Source of the DNA: Methylobacter sp.
GTDB lineage: Bacteria; Pseudomonadota; Gammaproteobacteria; Methylococcales; Methylomonadaceae
Direction of reading: 5' to 3'
NCBI GenBank assembly: GCA_028716975.1
Contig: JAQUOU010000008.1
Location: forward strand, 77,982-141,981
Length of the DNA: 64,000 nt
Shown here: in pieces, positions 25,349 through 34,875 of the stretch
Numbering within the stretch: position 1 is the stretch's first letter
How the letters are laid out: the number at the start of each line of letters is the position of its first letter
Translations under genes and position numbers: made by a program
The notes under the pieces: model-generated
Database searches by the model: none
What the model saw: only the letters and a program-made list of their open reading frames with translations
What the model was told of the DNA's origin: nothing

Positions 25349-26006
25349 CGCTGAAGACCCCAAGCAACTGCAATAAGCTCAGGAACAGGTTATAAATAGA
25401 TACGTACAAAGAAACAGTCGCTAGTATATAGTTGGTTTCACCACCGTGTATTATTGCGCTGGTTTGAAATAAAATCATACCGGACATCAGCAAAATGAAC
25501 ATGGCGGATACAGCCAGTGATAAACCGGGCATAGAAAAGAATATTGCGCCGATACCCGCTAAAAAAGCCACTAAAATGCCTACCATCAGGAAGCCGCCCA
25601 AGAAACTGAAATCTTTCCGGGTTGTCAAGGCATAGCCTGAAAGCCCCAAAAATATTACACCTGTGCCTCCTAATGCCGTCATGATCAGTTCGTGACCATT
25701 ATTGAACGCATGGGTATACATGTTCAAAATAGGACCTAGCGTTAATCCCATAAAGCCGGTTAATGCAAAAACAAAAACCAAGCCTAACCCTCTATCGCTG
25801 AATTCTGCGGTTAAAAATAATAGGCCGAAATAGCCGATCATGGTAATCAATACACCAGGATGAGGCAGATTCAAATACATTGCCGCAGCTGCAGTAATAG
25901 CGCTGAAAATTAATGTCATTGATAATAACATATAGGTGTTCTTCAGCATTTTATTAGTTGCCAGAATACTTGCTTCCGGACGCGAAATAGCAGTATTTAG
26001 TCTCAT
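25338..26006 (-). CDS. BAX inhibitor-1 / YccA family membrane protein
   Basis: 222-aa integral membrane protein with seven predicted transmembrane segments, the BI-1/YccA topology. Typical blocks are FVFALTGFMGLTLGPILNMY and the terminal helix region with SLYVSIYNLFLSLLQLLG, whose conserved acid-rich tail ends FSGED. In enterobacteria YccA modulates FtsH proteolysis of membrane proteins; other members are pH-sensitive calcium leak channels. Which applies here is not known. It is monocistronic with a clear terminator. Confidence 0.9.
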   Translation of the reverse strand: MRLNTAISRPEASILATNKMLKNTYMLLSMTLIFSAITAAAAMYLNLPHPGVLITMIGYFGLLFLTAEFSDRGLGLVFVFALTGFMGLTLGPILNMYTHAFNNGHELIMTALGGTGVIFLGLSGYALTTRKDFSFLGGFLMVGILVAFLAGIGAIFFSMPGLSLAVSAMFILLMSGMILFQTSAIIHGGETNYILATVSLYVSIYNLFLSLLQLLGVFSGED

Positions 26007-26354
26007 TTAAACGATTCCTTAAAAATAAATTATGATAACAATCAGACCCCTGAATCTTACAAGAGTTTCGTCGTTTTTGTAAGAGAATTTAAAATTGAAT
26101 TCCGGATTATCAGGATAGTGATTTGCTGTTGTGCAAATCTCGCGGTGGTTTTCATTTATTTCAGGCTGCGAAACTGAAGTAGATTACATTGGCTTAATAT
26201 TATTGTATTATTCACATGGTATTATTTAATTAACAAGTATTTGGATGTGATACTTTATCTTACTTGACACTAGGAAAGGGTGCCGAATCCAATGCCGGAT
26301 AAATAGTCCTTGTTTAAAACCTTACGCCTGATCTTAACCAACGTATAAATATTT
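26007..26354. other. 348-bp divergent spacer, no gene
   Basis: AT-rich region between the YccA-family and BON-domain genes, which diverge here. It should contain both promoters. A TTGACA at 26264-26269 has no good -10 element at normal spacing, so no promoter is called. No small ORF with a credible ribosome binding site was seen. Confidence 0.5.
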
Positions 26355-26669
26355 ATGAGTAAATTAAAATTAATAATCCGTTTTTTATTAGGCCTTCTCT
26401 TGGTGTTGTCAATTGCCGGCTGTGCCGGAAGTAAAAGATATGAAAGTACCGGCGAATACCTTGATGATTCTGTTTTGACAACTAAAGTGAAAGCATCAAT
26501 ATTGGGTGATTCGAGGCTTAAGGTAATGCAGATTGATGTGGAGACCTTTAAGGGTATCGTGCAGCTTAGCGGCTTTGTTGATTCTGCCGAGGCCGCTGCT
26601 AGAGCCGTAGAACTGGCAAGGACGGTTAAAGGCGTTAAAATGGTCAATAACAGTCTCATAGTCAAATAA
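26355..26669 (+). CDS. BON domain lipoprotein
   Basis: 104-aa predicted lipoprotein: signal peptide with lipobox SIAGC (Cys23), then one BON domain (about 38-104) with DDSVLTTKVKASILGDSRLK, VETFKGIVQLSGFVDSAEAA and a final GVKMVNNSLIV. BON domains bind phospholipid surfaces; the E. coli relatives DolP and OsmY have two copies, and single-copy proteins like this are common in methylotrophs. The gene is isolated. Membrane-stress function is inference from the family. Confidence 0.9.
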   Translation: MSKLKLIIRFLLGLLLVLSIAGCAGSKRYESTGEYLDDSVLTTKVKASILGDSRLKVMQIDVETFKGIVQLSGFVDSAEAAARAVELARTVKGVKMVNNSLIVK

Positions 26670-26773
26670 GCTATGAATTTAATTGACGAATCAATCTACC
26701 GGTTAAATGCATTAGGTTAAAATTGTAAACCGAATCCCGTTATCAATTTTTTCGGGCCTTGAAAATAATAGTT

Positions 26774-26814
26774 ATTGTTGCTCACATTGCGGTGAGTGAA
26801 ACAATTGAATTTTT
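26774..26814 (+). terminator. Possible terminator after the BON gene
   Basis: A stem formed by attgttgctcac (26774-26785) and gtgagtgaaacaat (26792-26805), with one GU pair and a two-base bulge, is followed by tgaattttt. It lies about 100 nt past the BON stop. The rest of 26670-26971 holds nothing recognisable. Confidence 0.35.
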
Positions 26815-26971
26815 AAGGCGCTGAATCGCTTTCCTGATACATATCTCCCTCTTTACTTCTGATTCTGAAACGAAAGCGTCAAATATATAAATTCTGCTAT
26901 TGCTTGGTAGAGTTTTTGAGATTAACCCATAGCTTTAATTGGGGAGGCCAAGCGTTAAGTCTATTGGAAGA

Positions 26972-28012
26972 CTAAGAATGAATTTGAAGAACTTCCACAG
27001 TATTCCAGATATTTTCGATAAAATCGGTATCCATTTCAGGCATGCCATTCTGAATCCATTGAACCACCAGTTTGGCGGTATTAGGATAAGTGATGCGGAC
27101 GGCGTGATTATCATGCAGCCAGTGTTCAATAATCGAACTATCCATATCCTGCATCACATGACCATAGCCCAATTGCTTTAATGCGGCCGCATTGGAGATT
27201 TGTTCCATTTGCGCATGCAGGGGTTTTGCCAGGATTTTCTTGCCAAGTTGTAATGCCTCGCTGGCAAGCTCAAATCCGGCATTACTGAGAATGCCGTTGC
27301 AGGCGTACAGGTCTTTTTGAAAGCCCTCATGTGATAGAGGATGGCAAAATATATGCTCAAATTTTGATGAAAGGTTGTCGGATGAATAAATATGAAACTC
27401 AAAATTCTTGAAAGAGGATAAAAGCTTGATGACTTCCTGTTGATTTTCAAAAGGAAGATAAACAATAATCTTATTTTTGAGAATATTTTGGGGTATTTCA
27501 GGAGTATTTATGATGGGAGGCAAAATGGGCTGGCCAAAATGATGCCAGTGCAAACCGACGCTCCGGTCAGCAGGGGCAAAATACTTCATGACCTGTTCAG
27601 CAAGAGGATCTGATCCTTCCCGGGGAATTTTATGGCTAAAAGCATATTGGTGGCCGATACCCAGAACCGGTATATTTTGAGTTTTTGCCGCCCAGGCAGT
27701 GACCGGCTCAAAATCGCTGATTACCAGATCATAGCCGGACAAATCCAGCGATTTTATGTCTTTGATAAAGGTAATCGGCTTTACATCACATGCTGTTTTA
27801 AGGTAACTGACTTGTCCTTTACTGGTATTAAACGTTAAACCGGTGCGTACCTGGTAACCGTTAAATACTTCCATATCAAAATATTTACTGGCAGGGCGGC
27901 CGGTAAACTGAAAAGTAACATCGATTCCGGCAGCGAAGAGCTCTTTTGCCATGATCCGCGCGCGCGTAATATGCCCGTTACCGGTACCTTGTACGCCATA
28001 AAAAATTCGCAT
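26972..28012 (-). CDS. MJ1255/VC2487-family glycosyltransferase
   Basis: 346-aa GT-B fold protein. Characteristic features are the opening IFYGVQGTGNGHITRARIMA, VISDFEPVTAWAAKTQNIPV in the acceptor half, and the donor-site region GILSNAGFELASEALQLGKK followed by LHAQMEQISNAAAL, similar to the MurG-like C-terminal fold. Members are widespread and mostly uncharacterised; a sugar-lipid product is plausible. Its ATG overlaps the stop of the PAP2 phosphatase gene by one base (TAATG). This pairing of lipid phosphatase and glycosyltransferase supports a role in lipid-linked sugar metabolism, which is inference. Confidence 0.85.
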   Translation of the reverse strand: MRIFYGVQGTGNGHITRARIMAKELFAAGIDVTFQFTGRPASKYFDMEVFNGYQVRTGLTFNTSKGQVSYLKTACDVKPITFIKDIKSLDLSGYDLVISDFEPVTAWAAKTQNIPVLGIGHQYAFSHKIPREGSDPLAEQVMKYFAPADRSVGLHWHHFGQPILPPIINTPEIPQNILKNKIIVYLPFENQQEVIKLLSSFKNFEFHIYSSDNLSSKFEHIFCHPLSHEGFQKDLYACNGILSNAGFELASEALQLGKKILAKPLHAQMEQISNAAALKQLGYGHVMQDMDSSIIEHWLHDNHAVRITYPNTAKLVVQWIQNGMPEMDTDFIENIWNTVEVLQIHS

Positions 28013-28533
28013 TATATAATTTGTCCCAAACTAAAAAGAGCTGTTCCGATGCCCAAAAGCATCCCTACTAAGGTATCGGTCGGAAAATGCACGCCCAGTA
28101 TTATCCGGGAACAAGCGACCAGTGTTGCCCAACAGTAAAAAATGATTATGAATGAAGGAAAAAAATAGCTGAGCAAAGTCGCCATCATAAAGGCTGCAGA
28201 TGTGTGTCCGGAAGGAAAGCTGAATTGATCGGACGGAGTGATAATACTATGGAAGTTTTTCAACATTGCTTCCGGCCGATTACGTTTGAAACCGTTTTTC
28301 AGGAGAAAATAGCTGGGTCTTTCGATAAGAAAAGCCAGTACAACAGCTTGTAGAAGGCTGCTTTTTATGCCCTCACTCCCATATAATAAGCCTATGATTA
28401 ACAGATAAAGCTGGCCATCCCCAGTTTTTGACACATACCGGCTTATCTGAGTCAAGGTTGAATGAATTCCGGCATTGATGAGCCAGGAGAACATGAAAAC
28501 GTCATATTTATGGATGGAATAGAGCAGTTTCAT
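28012..28533 (-). CDS. PAP2 family membrane phosphatase
   Basis: 173-aa integral membrane protein with the three-part phosphatase signature: KNGFKRNRP (K-x6-RP), PSGHTSAA (PSGH) and SRIILGVHFPTD (SR-x5-H-x3-D). Such enzymes dephosphorylate phosphatidic acid, undecaprenyl diphosphate or similar lipids at the membrane. It is the first gene of a coupled pair with the glycosyltransferase. The start has GGAG about 8 nt upstream on the minus strand. Confidence 0.9.
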   Translation of the reverse strand: MKLLYSIHKYDVFMFSWLINAGIHSTLTQISRYVSKTGDGQLYLLIIGLLYGSEGIKSSLLQAVVLAFLIERPSYFLLKNGFKRNRPEAMLKNFHSIITPSDQFSFPSGHTSAAFMMATLLSYFFPSFIIIFYCWATLVACSRIILGVHFPTDTLVGMLLGIGTALFSLGQII

Positions 28534-28940
28534 TTTTTTATCTCCTTGAGGAGTGACTCTGCAAATATCGGCCGCGACTTTTGCAGAGATGAAAATCGTA
28601 GATCTTCTGTCTAATTATTGCCTTTATGAATCAAAACAAAGATTAAAACTCTTTTGTTACAAAACAATGAACATTTGTTTAAAGTTTCGTGACAATGGGG
28701 TTTTGTCGAGTTTAGGATGTAAGCTTAAGCAGCTTGTGCAGACTGGAATGCGGCTCAAGTTTTATAGCTGATAAATGATAGGGTCCTTCTCTGTGCAGAA
28801 CAGGAGATTTGCGCAGCCTTTGGTTTGATGAATATGGCATTAAGCTGAATAGCGATACCGTTAAGAGGCAAGTCTGCATGTTTCCTAACGGTTCATCATG
28901 ACTGCCTGGAAAACTAAATTGGATTAAGGAAATCCAACTT
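28534..28940. other. 407-bp spacer, no gene seen
   Basis: Lies between the start of the PAP2 gene and the stop of the giant kinase gene. The only open frame (28553-28771, plus strand) has no family resemblance and a composition unlike the neighbours. The spacer should hold the PAP2 promoter; the hairpin at its kinase end is listed separately. Confidence 0.5.
28919..28937 (-). terminator. Candidate terminator of the TonB receptor-kinase operon
   Basis: Immediately after the kinase stop codon (minus strand) a perfect 7-bp stem, ttggatt with aatccaa and a 5-nt loop, is followed by TTTAGTTTTCC. The stem is AT-rich, so strength is uncertain. Confidence 0.45.
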
Positions 28941-31900
28941 TCAAGGGCTAATTAATGTTTTTTCCTTAAGCCTGAAATCAACATTTAATAGAGCGGGAAT
29001 TTCGATGTTTGGCACGGGTGGACTAAAAAAGAAGCCTTGTATGATATGACAACCAAGACTATGCATGACTAAGGCCTGATCCCGGGTTTCAACCCCTTCT
29101 GCAATCAGGGTATAGTCTAAGGCATTAGCTAAACCGATAATTGTTCCAAGCAGTAGCGGCGTATGAGGATTGTTCAATACGTCATCAACAAAAATTTTAT
29201 CGATTTTTATGCAATCGAGAGGAAGCTGTTTTAGCGAGGCCAGGCAAGAAAAACCGGTGCCGAAATCATCTATGGCAATAGTTACACCCAGTTCTCTTAA
29301 TTGTTTAAATGCTTCAATATGGCCTTCCGTCTGCATGGCGCTCTCAGTAACTTCCAGTTCCAGATAGTGGCCGGGAATACCATTTTTAACCAGTAAATCC
29401 CGAACTGTAGCCAGTAAAGTAGCATCTCGAAAATGGTAAGGTGAAATATTCACGGCCACCTGAATGAAAGGTAAGCCTTCCTTATGCCAGCGGGAAATTT
29501 GCTCGCATACTGTTTTGAGTACCCAGTTACCGAGCTCAACTATCAAACTTAGCTGCTCTGCAAGGCTGATAAAGTCTACAGGCGAGATAAGACCTTGTTC
29601 CGGATGTTGCCAACGTATAAGTGCCTCTATGCCGACCATGCGGCCGGTATTCATTGAGATTTGAGGCTGATAGTGGAGTATGAACTGATTTCTCTCAAAA
29701 GCTTCCCGCAGCATTTGCTCTTTTTTTAGACGATGTATGGCTTGGCTGGCCATATCAGGAGTATAGAAAACATAACGCTGTTTTCCTGATTGTTTTGCTG
29801 AATACATCGCCGTATCGGCAGCTTTGATTAATTCCATTTCAGTATTTCCATCTCTTGGAAAAATAGCGATACCGATACTCACTTTAGGTGTTATATGGTG
29901 AGAGCCTAATAATAAAGGCTGGTTTATTTTTTGCAGGCAACGGTTGGCTACTTCCCTCACGCCATCATCATCAGTGATATTAACCAAAATTATACAAAAC
30001 TCATCACCGCCCAGTCTGGCTGTAAAGTCTATTTCACGCGCAACAAGCTTTAAACGCTGGGCAATTGCTTTGAGGAATTCATCGCCAATATTATGGCCGA
30101 AGCTGTCATTGATATCTTTAAAGCCGTCCAGGTCAAGAAACAGAAAAGCAAATTGCTCATTACGGCGAATGGCCGTTTTTATAATATCCTCGATCCTTTC
30201 CTGATAGTAGGCTCTGCTGGCCAGTCCGGTCAGATTGTCAAAATAGGCCAATCGGTGAATTTGCCTTTCCGTTTGTTTCTTGTGGGTAATATCCTGCACC
30301 GTACCGGTAATTACAGGCTTGTTTTTATCCGTGATCTCCTCTATCTCCTGATGCACGAAAATAACACCTGATGGCGGAACGTGTAATCGATATTCGACAT
30401 GTTGAATCGTTTTACTATGGGCTGCCGCATTGATAATATGCCTGACGAAATCACGGTCTTCCTGATGAATTAACTGGATAAAACTGTCCAGTCTACCTTC
30501 AAATTTTTCCATATTAATCCCGCACAACTTTGCCAGATGCTCTGAAATCTGAAATCGATTGTGCTGGGTATCCCAAGTCCAGTATCCCAGGCGCGCTATG
30601 CGTTGAGCCGCAGCGAGCTGGTGCTTGCTGTTTTTGAGTTCAATCGTGTTTTGGCCGGCTCTTAAAATAAAATATAAACGGTGAATCAGGATGGGATAGT
30701 TAATGGGTTTAACAATGAAATCCGTTGCCCCGGCATCAAATGCCCGGGTTATTGAATCGATATCTCCCAGTCCGGTCGACATGATAATAGGGGTGTCAGA
30801 CAATGCAGGAATTGTCCTCAATAATCGGCAGGTTTCAAAGCCATCGATATCATCCATTACAGCATCAAGCAAAATCATATCGGGTAGCTGATGGTTAATT
30901 TTCTCCAGGGCTTGAGAACTACAGGAGGCTTCATCAACAAAAAATGAGGAGGCCCGTAATGTTTCACTAGCAATTAAACGAAAATTCGGGTCATCGTCAA
31001 TTAACAGAATTCGATTATTTTGTAATTCGATTTTTGATTTGGTCAGTGTTGGAACATAGTTGGGAAGGACTTCCTCGCGTAGTGCATCAATCACATGGGG
31101 CAGCTCATATTCCATGGCCATCAATAGTATATCGGCGCCATTGGCGTGATGCTGTCGGGCGATTATCTCAAGCGATGCAGAATAATCCGCTAATGTTTGG
31201 GCGCCCAGATTGGCGCAAGAAGATTTAAAGCTATGGGCGATCTTTGCCAAGGTTGCAACATCAAGTTTTATTAAAGCGGCCCGCATATTGTCAATTTCTT
31301 GCGGCGCAGTGGCAAGAAACATTTGAATAGCTTTATTTAACAGGTTTTCTCCGGTTGAAGCAGTTAAATATCGTAAATTTTCAAGAGCTTCAGGATTTAT
31401 GGCGCGTTCTGTTTGCGTCGAAGTAATGCCTGGATAATGGGTAATAAACTCGGAAGATTCGTGAGGTTTTGTCGAGAGCCATTGTGTTAACGTATCCTGC
31501 AACTGTCTTTTACTAAAAGGTTTACTGATATATCCATCCATTCCCGCGTTCAGGCACTGTTCGACTATCCCTTTTTGTATGTCAGCCGTCAGTGCAATAA
31601 TGGGAATGTGCGAATGATCAGGCAGAGAATGTTCTTGCTGGCGTATTTTGATTGTGGCCTGAAAACCATCCATTTCCGGCATATGACAATCCATCAAGAT
31701 CAAGTCATAGTGCTTATCGACGGTGGCGTTTACTGCTTCCAACCCATTATTTACTACATGTACCTGACAGCCGATAGCAGATAGCATACCCAATCCGACC
31801 TCTTGATTAATGGGGTTATCTTCGGCCATAAGAATATTTCCTTTGAGTGTGAGGTCTGTGTTCGAAGGCATGTTAAAAGGTTTGTAAGGATTACCCAGCA

Positions 31901-33908
31901 TTTCCAGCAGGCAATTCAGCAGTTTTTGCTGGGTCAAGGGTTTATTCAGAAAATAGCTGATGCCGTAATGATTGTCCTTATCATCGATCATAATATTGTT
32001 TGAGCCTAAAATTGCCACAGACAGCGGAGGTATTCGTGGTTCTGAATTAATAGTATGGGCAAGGGTAAATCCATCCATTTCAGGCATGTGCCAATCCAGC
32101 AAGGCAATTCGATAGGGATCATTCATCTTGGCAGCCTCTACTAACTGATCCAGTGCCTGTTTTCCACTTTCTACGCTATGGCAACGAATGCCCCAGTAGG
32201 AAAGCTGATCATGCAGTATGGCTCTATGGGTAGCGTTGTCATCCACTACCAGGACTGCCAATCCTTTTAAAGCATTGGTATCAGGTTTCAGGAAAGTTGG
32301 TTGGCCGCTATGCTCCAGGCATAAGCTAAAGAAAAAACAGGAGCCTTTTCCGACAATACTGGTCAGCTCAAGTTTGCCTCCCATCAGTTCCACCAGCTGT
32401 TTTGAAATAGTTAAACCCAGTCCGGTACCGCCGTAACGTCGAGTAATAGAGCCATCTATTTGGGTGAAATTTTCGAAGATATACTGTTGCCGCTCGGGAG
32501 CGATACCGGGGCCGGTATCGGTGACTTCAAACAGCAGGTTCAGATGGGAATCCGCCTCTTTTTCTTCAAGGAAACTCACTTTTAGCTGTATTTCACCTTG
32601 CTCAGTGAATTTAATCGCATTGCCCAGCAGGTTAATCAGTACCTGCCGCAGTCGTTCCGCATCGCCGCGAACGATTCCGGCCAGATCCGGCGGTAAATTC
32701 AGAATCAACTCCAGTCCCATATTGTGTGCTTGCGTTGATAATATTTCAGCTGTTTCTTCGAGCAGATTGCGTAAGTCAAAGTCTTTGATAATCAGCTGAA
32801 ACTTTCCCGATTCAATTTTAGAAAAATCCAGGACATTATTAATAATTCCCAGCAGAGATTCAGCTGAACGGAATGCCGTATCGGCCAACCGCTTCTGGTA
32901 AGAGTTAAGATCAGTATTGAGCAGCAGTTCTGTCATCCCCAGGACTCCGTTCATGGGTGTGCGAATTTCATGACTCATTGTCGCGAGAAACTGGCTTTTC
33001 GCTTTATTGGCGGCTTCCGCTTTATCTGCCAGATGAACAGCCTCATCAGTTTTACTCTGAAGATCGTGGGTGCGCTCACATACCTGCTCTTCAAGAATTT
33101 CACGATGCTTTGAAACTTTCGTTTGATAATTTGCCAAATCTCTGGACATATTATTGAAAGAAGTTGCCAATTCGCCGATTTCATCATTCGAAGAAAGCAC
33201 AAGTTCTTTACCAAAGTTGCCTTTAGAGATGGCTTGAGTTGCTAAAACCAGTTTTTTTATAGGAAGGATAATGCGTCTTGTTTGCCAAAAAGTCAGAAAA
33301 ATACCCAAGGCGACAGTTATGGGGACAATCAGCAAGGTCTTCAGCATAAATTGCTTGGAGTCCTGGTAAATCCTGTTTTGACTGATGCCTAATTGTATAT
33401 ATCCGATTAACTCTGTTTTATTTCCAGTGGCATTTAAATTGGTGAAATCCGCGTCCAAATCGATACCCGCTGATTCAGGCTGGATATAAACCGGGGCTAT
33501 AATATTGATGTAGGATTTATTAGTATGGGGATCAACATAATAGCCATTTATAAGTTTTTCCGGATCATCATCATTATTTTCTTTTGGGGTTATCGACGGT
33601 ATCTTAGTCAAGCCAAGATAATTCCTCTGCGATAGGATTTTTTTTTCTTTATTGAATACACCGAGATAAGCAATATCCGGACTCTCCTCCAATCCTTGAA
33701 GAGATTGATCAATGGCTTTCTGATTCTCGGTATATACGCCGTATTCTATATTTTTTGACAGCATCCCCGCTGTCTCTTGTCCATGCGTAATATAATTCCT
33801 GAACGTATTCAGTTGATGCTGCCAAATTAGGTAACTGCCGGTAACTAATGTTGATAATATGATTAAAAAAATAATCAGGAAGTTAAACTTGGATGCGATA
33901 GACTTCAT
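28941..33908 (-). CDS. Giant hybrid histidine kinase with three REC, HPt, PAS, GGDEF and EAL domains
   Basis: 1655-aa membrane sensor. Order: transmembrane helix about 8-28; periplasmic sensor about 30-185; second helix about 187-207; HAMP about 208-262; HisKA with His313 in [10 protein letters not shown]; ATPase domain with [10 protein letters not shown] and [13 protein letters not shown]1 (Asp605, [12 protein letters not shown]); REC2 (Asp740, [12 protein letters not shown]); HPt (His892, [12 protein letters not shown]); REC3 (Asp1015, [13 protein letters not shown]); PAS about 1100-1230; GGDEF at 1300-1304 with an REID inhibitory site just before it; EAL at 1428-1430 with DDFGTGFS and AEGVET downstream. 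All catalytic motifs look intact. The protein can in principle phosphorelay internally and both make and break c-di-GMP. It starts 13 nt after the binding-protein gene and is the last gene of a three-gene operon. Confidence 0.93.
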   Translation of the reverse strand: MKSIASKFNFLIIFLIILSTLVTGSYLIWQHQLNTFRNYITHGQETAGMLSKNIEYGVYTENQKAIDQSLQGLEESPDIAYLGVFNKEKKILSQRNYLGLTKIPSITPKENNDDDPEKLINGYYVDPHTNKSYINIIAPVYIQPESAGIDLDADFTNLNATGNKTELIGYIQLGISQNRIYQDSKQFMLKTLLIVPITVALGIFLTFWQTRRIILPIKKLVLATQAISKGNFGKELVLSSNDEIGELATSFNNMSRDLANYQTKVSKHREILEEQVCERTHDLQSKTDEAVHLADKAEAANKAKSQFLATMSHEIRTPMNGVLGMTELLLNTDLNSYQKRLADTAFRSAESLLGIINNVLDFSKIESGKFQLIIKDFDLRNLLEETAEILSTQAHNMGLELILNLPPDLAGIVRGDAERLRQVLINLLGNAIKFTEQGEIQLKVSFLEEKEADSHLNLLFEVTDTGPGIAPERQQYIFENFTQIDGSITRRYGGTGLGLTISKQLVELMGGKLELTSIVGKGSCFFFSLCLEHSGQPTFLKPDTNALKGLAVLVVDDNATHRAILHDQLSYWGIRCHSVESGKQALDQLVEAAKMNDPYRIALLDWHMPEMDGFTLAHTINSEPRIPPLSVAILGSNNIMIDDKDNHYGISYFLNKPLTQQKLLNCLLEMLGNPYKPFNMPSNTDLTLKGNILMAEDNPINQEVGLGMLSAIGCQVHVVNNGLEAVNATVDKHYDLILMDCHMPEMDGFQATIKIRQQEHSLPDHSHIPIIALTADIQKGIVEQCLNAGMDGYISKPFSKRQLQDTLTQWLSTKPHESSEFITHYPGITSTQTERAINPEALENLRYLTASTGENLLNKAIQMFLATAPQEIDNMRAALIKLDVATLAKIAHSFKSSCANLGAQTLADYSASLEIIARQHHANGADILLMAMEYELPHVIDALREEVLPNYVPTLTKSKIELQNNRILLIDDDPNFRLIASETLRASSFFVDEASCSSQALEKINHQLPDMILLDAVMDDIDGFETCRLLRTIPALSDTPIIMSTGLGDIDSITRAFDAGATDFIVKPINYPILIHRLYFILRAGQNTIELKNSKHQLAAAQRIARLGYWTWDTQHNRFQISEHLAKLCGINMEKFEGRLDSFIQLIHQEDRDFVRHIINAAAHSKTIQHVEYRLHVPPSGVIFVHQEIEEITDKNKPVITGTVQDITHKKQTERQIHRLAYFDNLTGLASRAYYQERIEDIIKTAIRRNEQFAFLFLDLDGFKDINDSFGHNIGDEFLKAIAQRLKLVAREIDFTARLGGDEFCIILVNITDDDGVREVANRCLQKINQPLLLGSHHITPKVSIGIAIFPRDGNTEMELIKAADTAMYSAKQSGKQRYVFYTPDMASQAIHRLKKEQMLREAFERNQFILHYQPQISMNTGRMVGIEALIRWQHPEQGLISPVDFISLAEQLSLIVELGNWVLKTVCEQISRWHKEGLPFIQVAVNISPYHFRDATLLATVRDLLVKNGIPGHYLELEVTESAMQTEGHIEAFKQLRELGVTIAIDDFGTGFSCLASLKQLPLDCIKIDKIFVDDVLNNPHTPLLLGTIIGLANALDYTLIAEGVETRDQALVMHSLGCHIIQGFFFSPPVPNIEIPALLNVDFRLKEKTLISP

Positions 33909-33921
33909 TTTAACTGCGGCC

Positions 33922-34869
33922 TTAGTTGAAAATCATTTTGGCATTTTTCAGTAAGGTCTCGGAGATTTCTACATTCATATGTTCGGCGATTTTCATGTTG
34001 ATTGTATAGGTGAGTTTACGGGGATATTCCGGAACTACGTTTTGTATAGAGCTGCCTTTTAATATTTTGCCGGCTTGAAAGGCGCTTTGCTTTCCAAGAT
34101 CTTCATAGTCCCAGGAGAGCGCATATAATGCGCCTGATTTGACCCAATTATCCGAAATACCTATTAAAGGCACCCGGTTTCTAAAAGATGCCAGCAGCAC
34201 CTCTTTTGCTGTTTTAGGGGACATGACAATTTCATCCGGTATGGCTAATAAGATTTCAACATTACTCGCCAGTTGTTCTAACGCATAAGGTAATTGTTTG
34301 GGGGTGCTAACAGGAATAGAGACAAGATCAAGTCCTACTTGTTCAGCACTTATCCTCAAATCCTCGATCATCTTATCATTCTCTGCCGGGTTATAGAGAA
34401 TAGCTACCTTTCTTTGCCCAGGAAAAAACTTTTTTAGCCACTGGAGTTGGATGGCCAAAGGATAGGTCAGTGTGACTCCCGTTATATTCTTTGCTCCACT
34501 AAACAGGTTTTTGTTTAATATCAGGGTTGAGACAATAGGTATATTTAGCGTGCTTTGCATGGCTAACTCCGCTGACTCCGCGCCTACGGTATAGATCAGG
34601 TCCGGATTATTATCTTTTATAGCTGCCAAAACGGAGGCGCTTTTATTTATAGCCAAAGAAAGAATCAACTCAGTAAATCTTGCCTGTAGTTGTAAGGAAA
34701 GTTGTTCTTCAAACCCCTCAATAGCCTGTTTATAAGGCTCCTCTGCCGTATTAGCGATGACTAATACATGCACGGCTTTTTCTGCTGCGAATAGGTTATC
34801 CGGCACTATCGAAAGCACCAGGAATGCCGCCAGCAGCATGATTTCGTGCGCAAGAAATTTACGTCGCAT
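33922..34869 (-). CDS. Orphan ABC-type periplasmic substrate-binding protein (PF04392-like)
   Basis: 315-aa secreted binding protein. The signal peptide is about 1-29 ([17 protein letters not shown]). The mature part has the two-lobed pattern of the ABC_sub_bind family, with [20 protein letters not shown] at the start, [31 protein letters not shown], and [20 protein letters not shown]. Relatives such as TrpX bind aromatic amino acids or similar ligands. No permease or ATPase gene lies on either side; it is sandwiched between a TonB-dependent receptor (6 nt) and the giant kinase (13 nt). Delivery of a ligand signal to the kinase is therefore more likely than transport, but that is inference. 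Confidence 0.88.
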   Translation of the reverse strand: MRRKFLAHEIMLLAAFLVLSIVPDNLFAAEKAVHVLVIANTAEEPYKQAIEGFEEQLSLQLQARFTELILSLAINKSASVLAAIKDNNPDLIYTVGAESAELAMQSTLNIPIVSTLILNKNLFSGAKNITGVTLTYPLAIQLQWLKKFFPGQRKVAILYNPAENDKMIEDLRISAEQVGLDLVSIPVSTPKQLPYALEQLASNVEILLAIPDEIVMSPKTAKEVLLASFRNRVPLIGISDNWVKSGALYALSWDYEDLGKQSAFQAGKILKGSSIQNVVPEYPRKLTYTINMKIAEHMNVEISETLLKNAKMIFN

Positions 34870-34875
34870 AAGACT

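Noticed and set aside
26270-26665. 131-codon frame opposite the BON lipoprotein
   Set aside because: The plus-strand product has a lipobox and a BON domain; the antisense frame has neither start signal nor domain.
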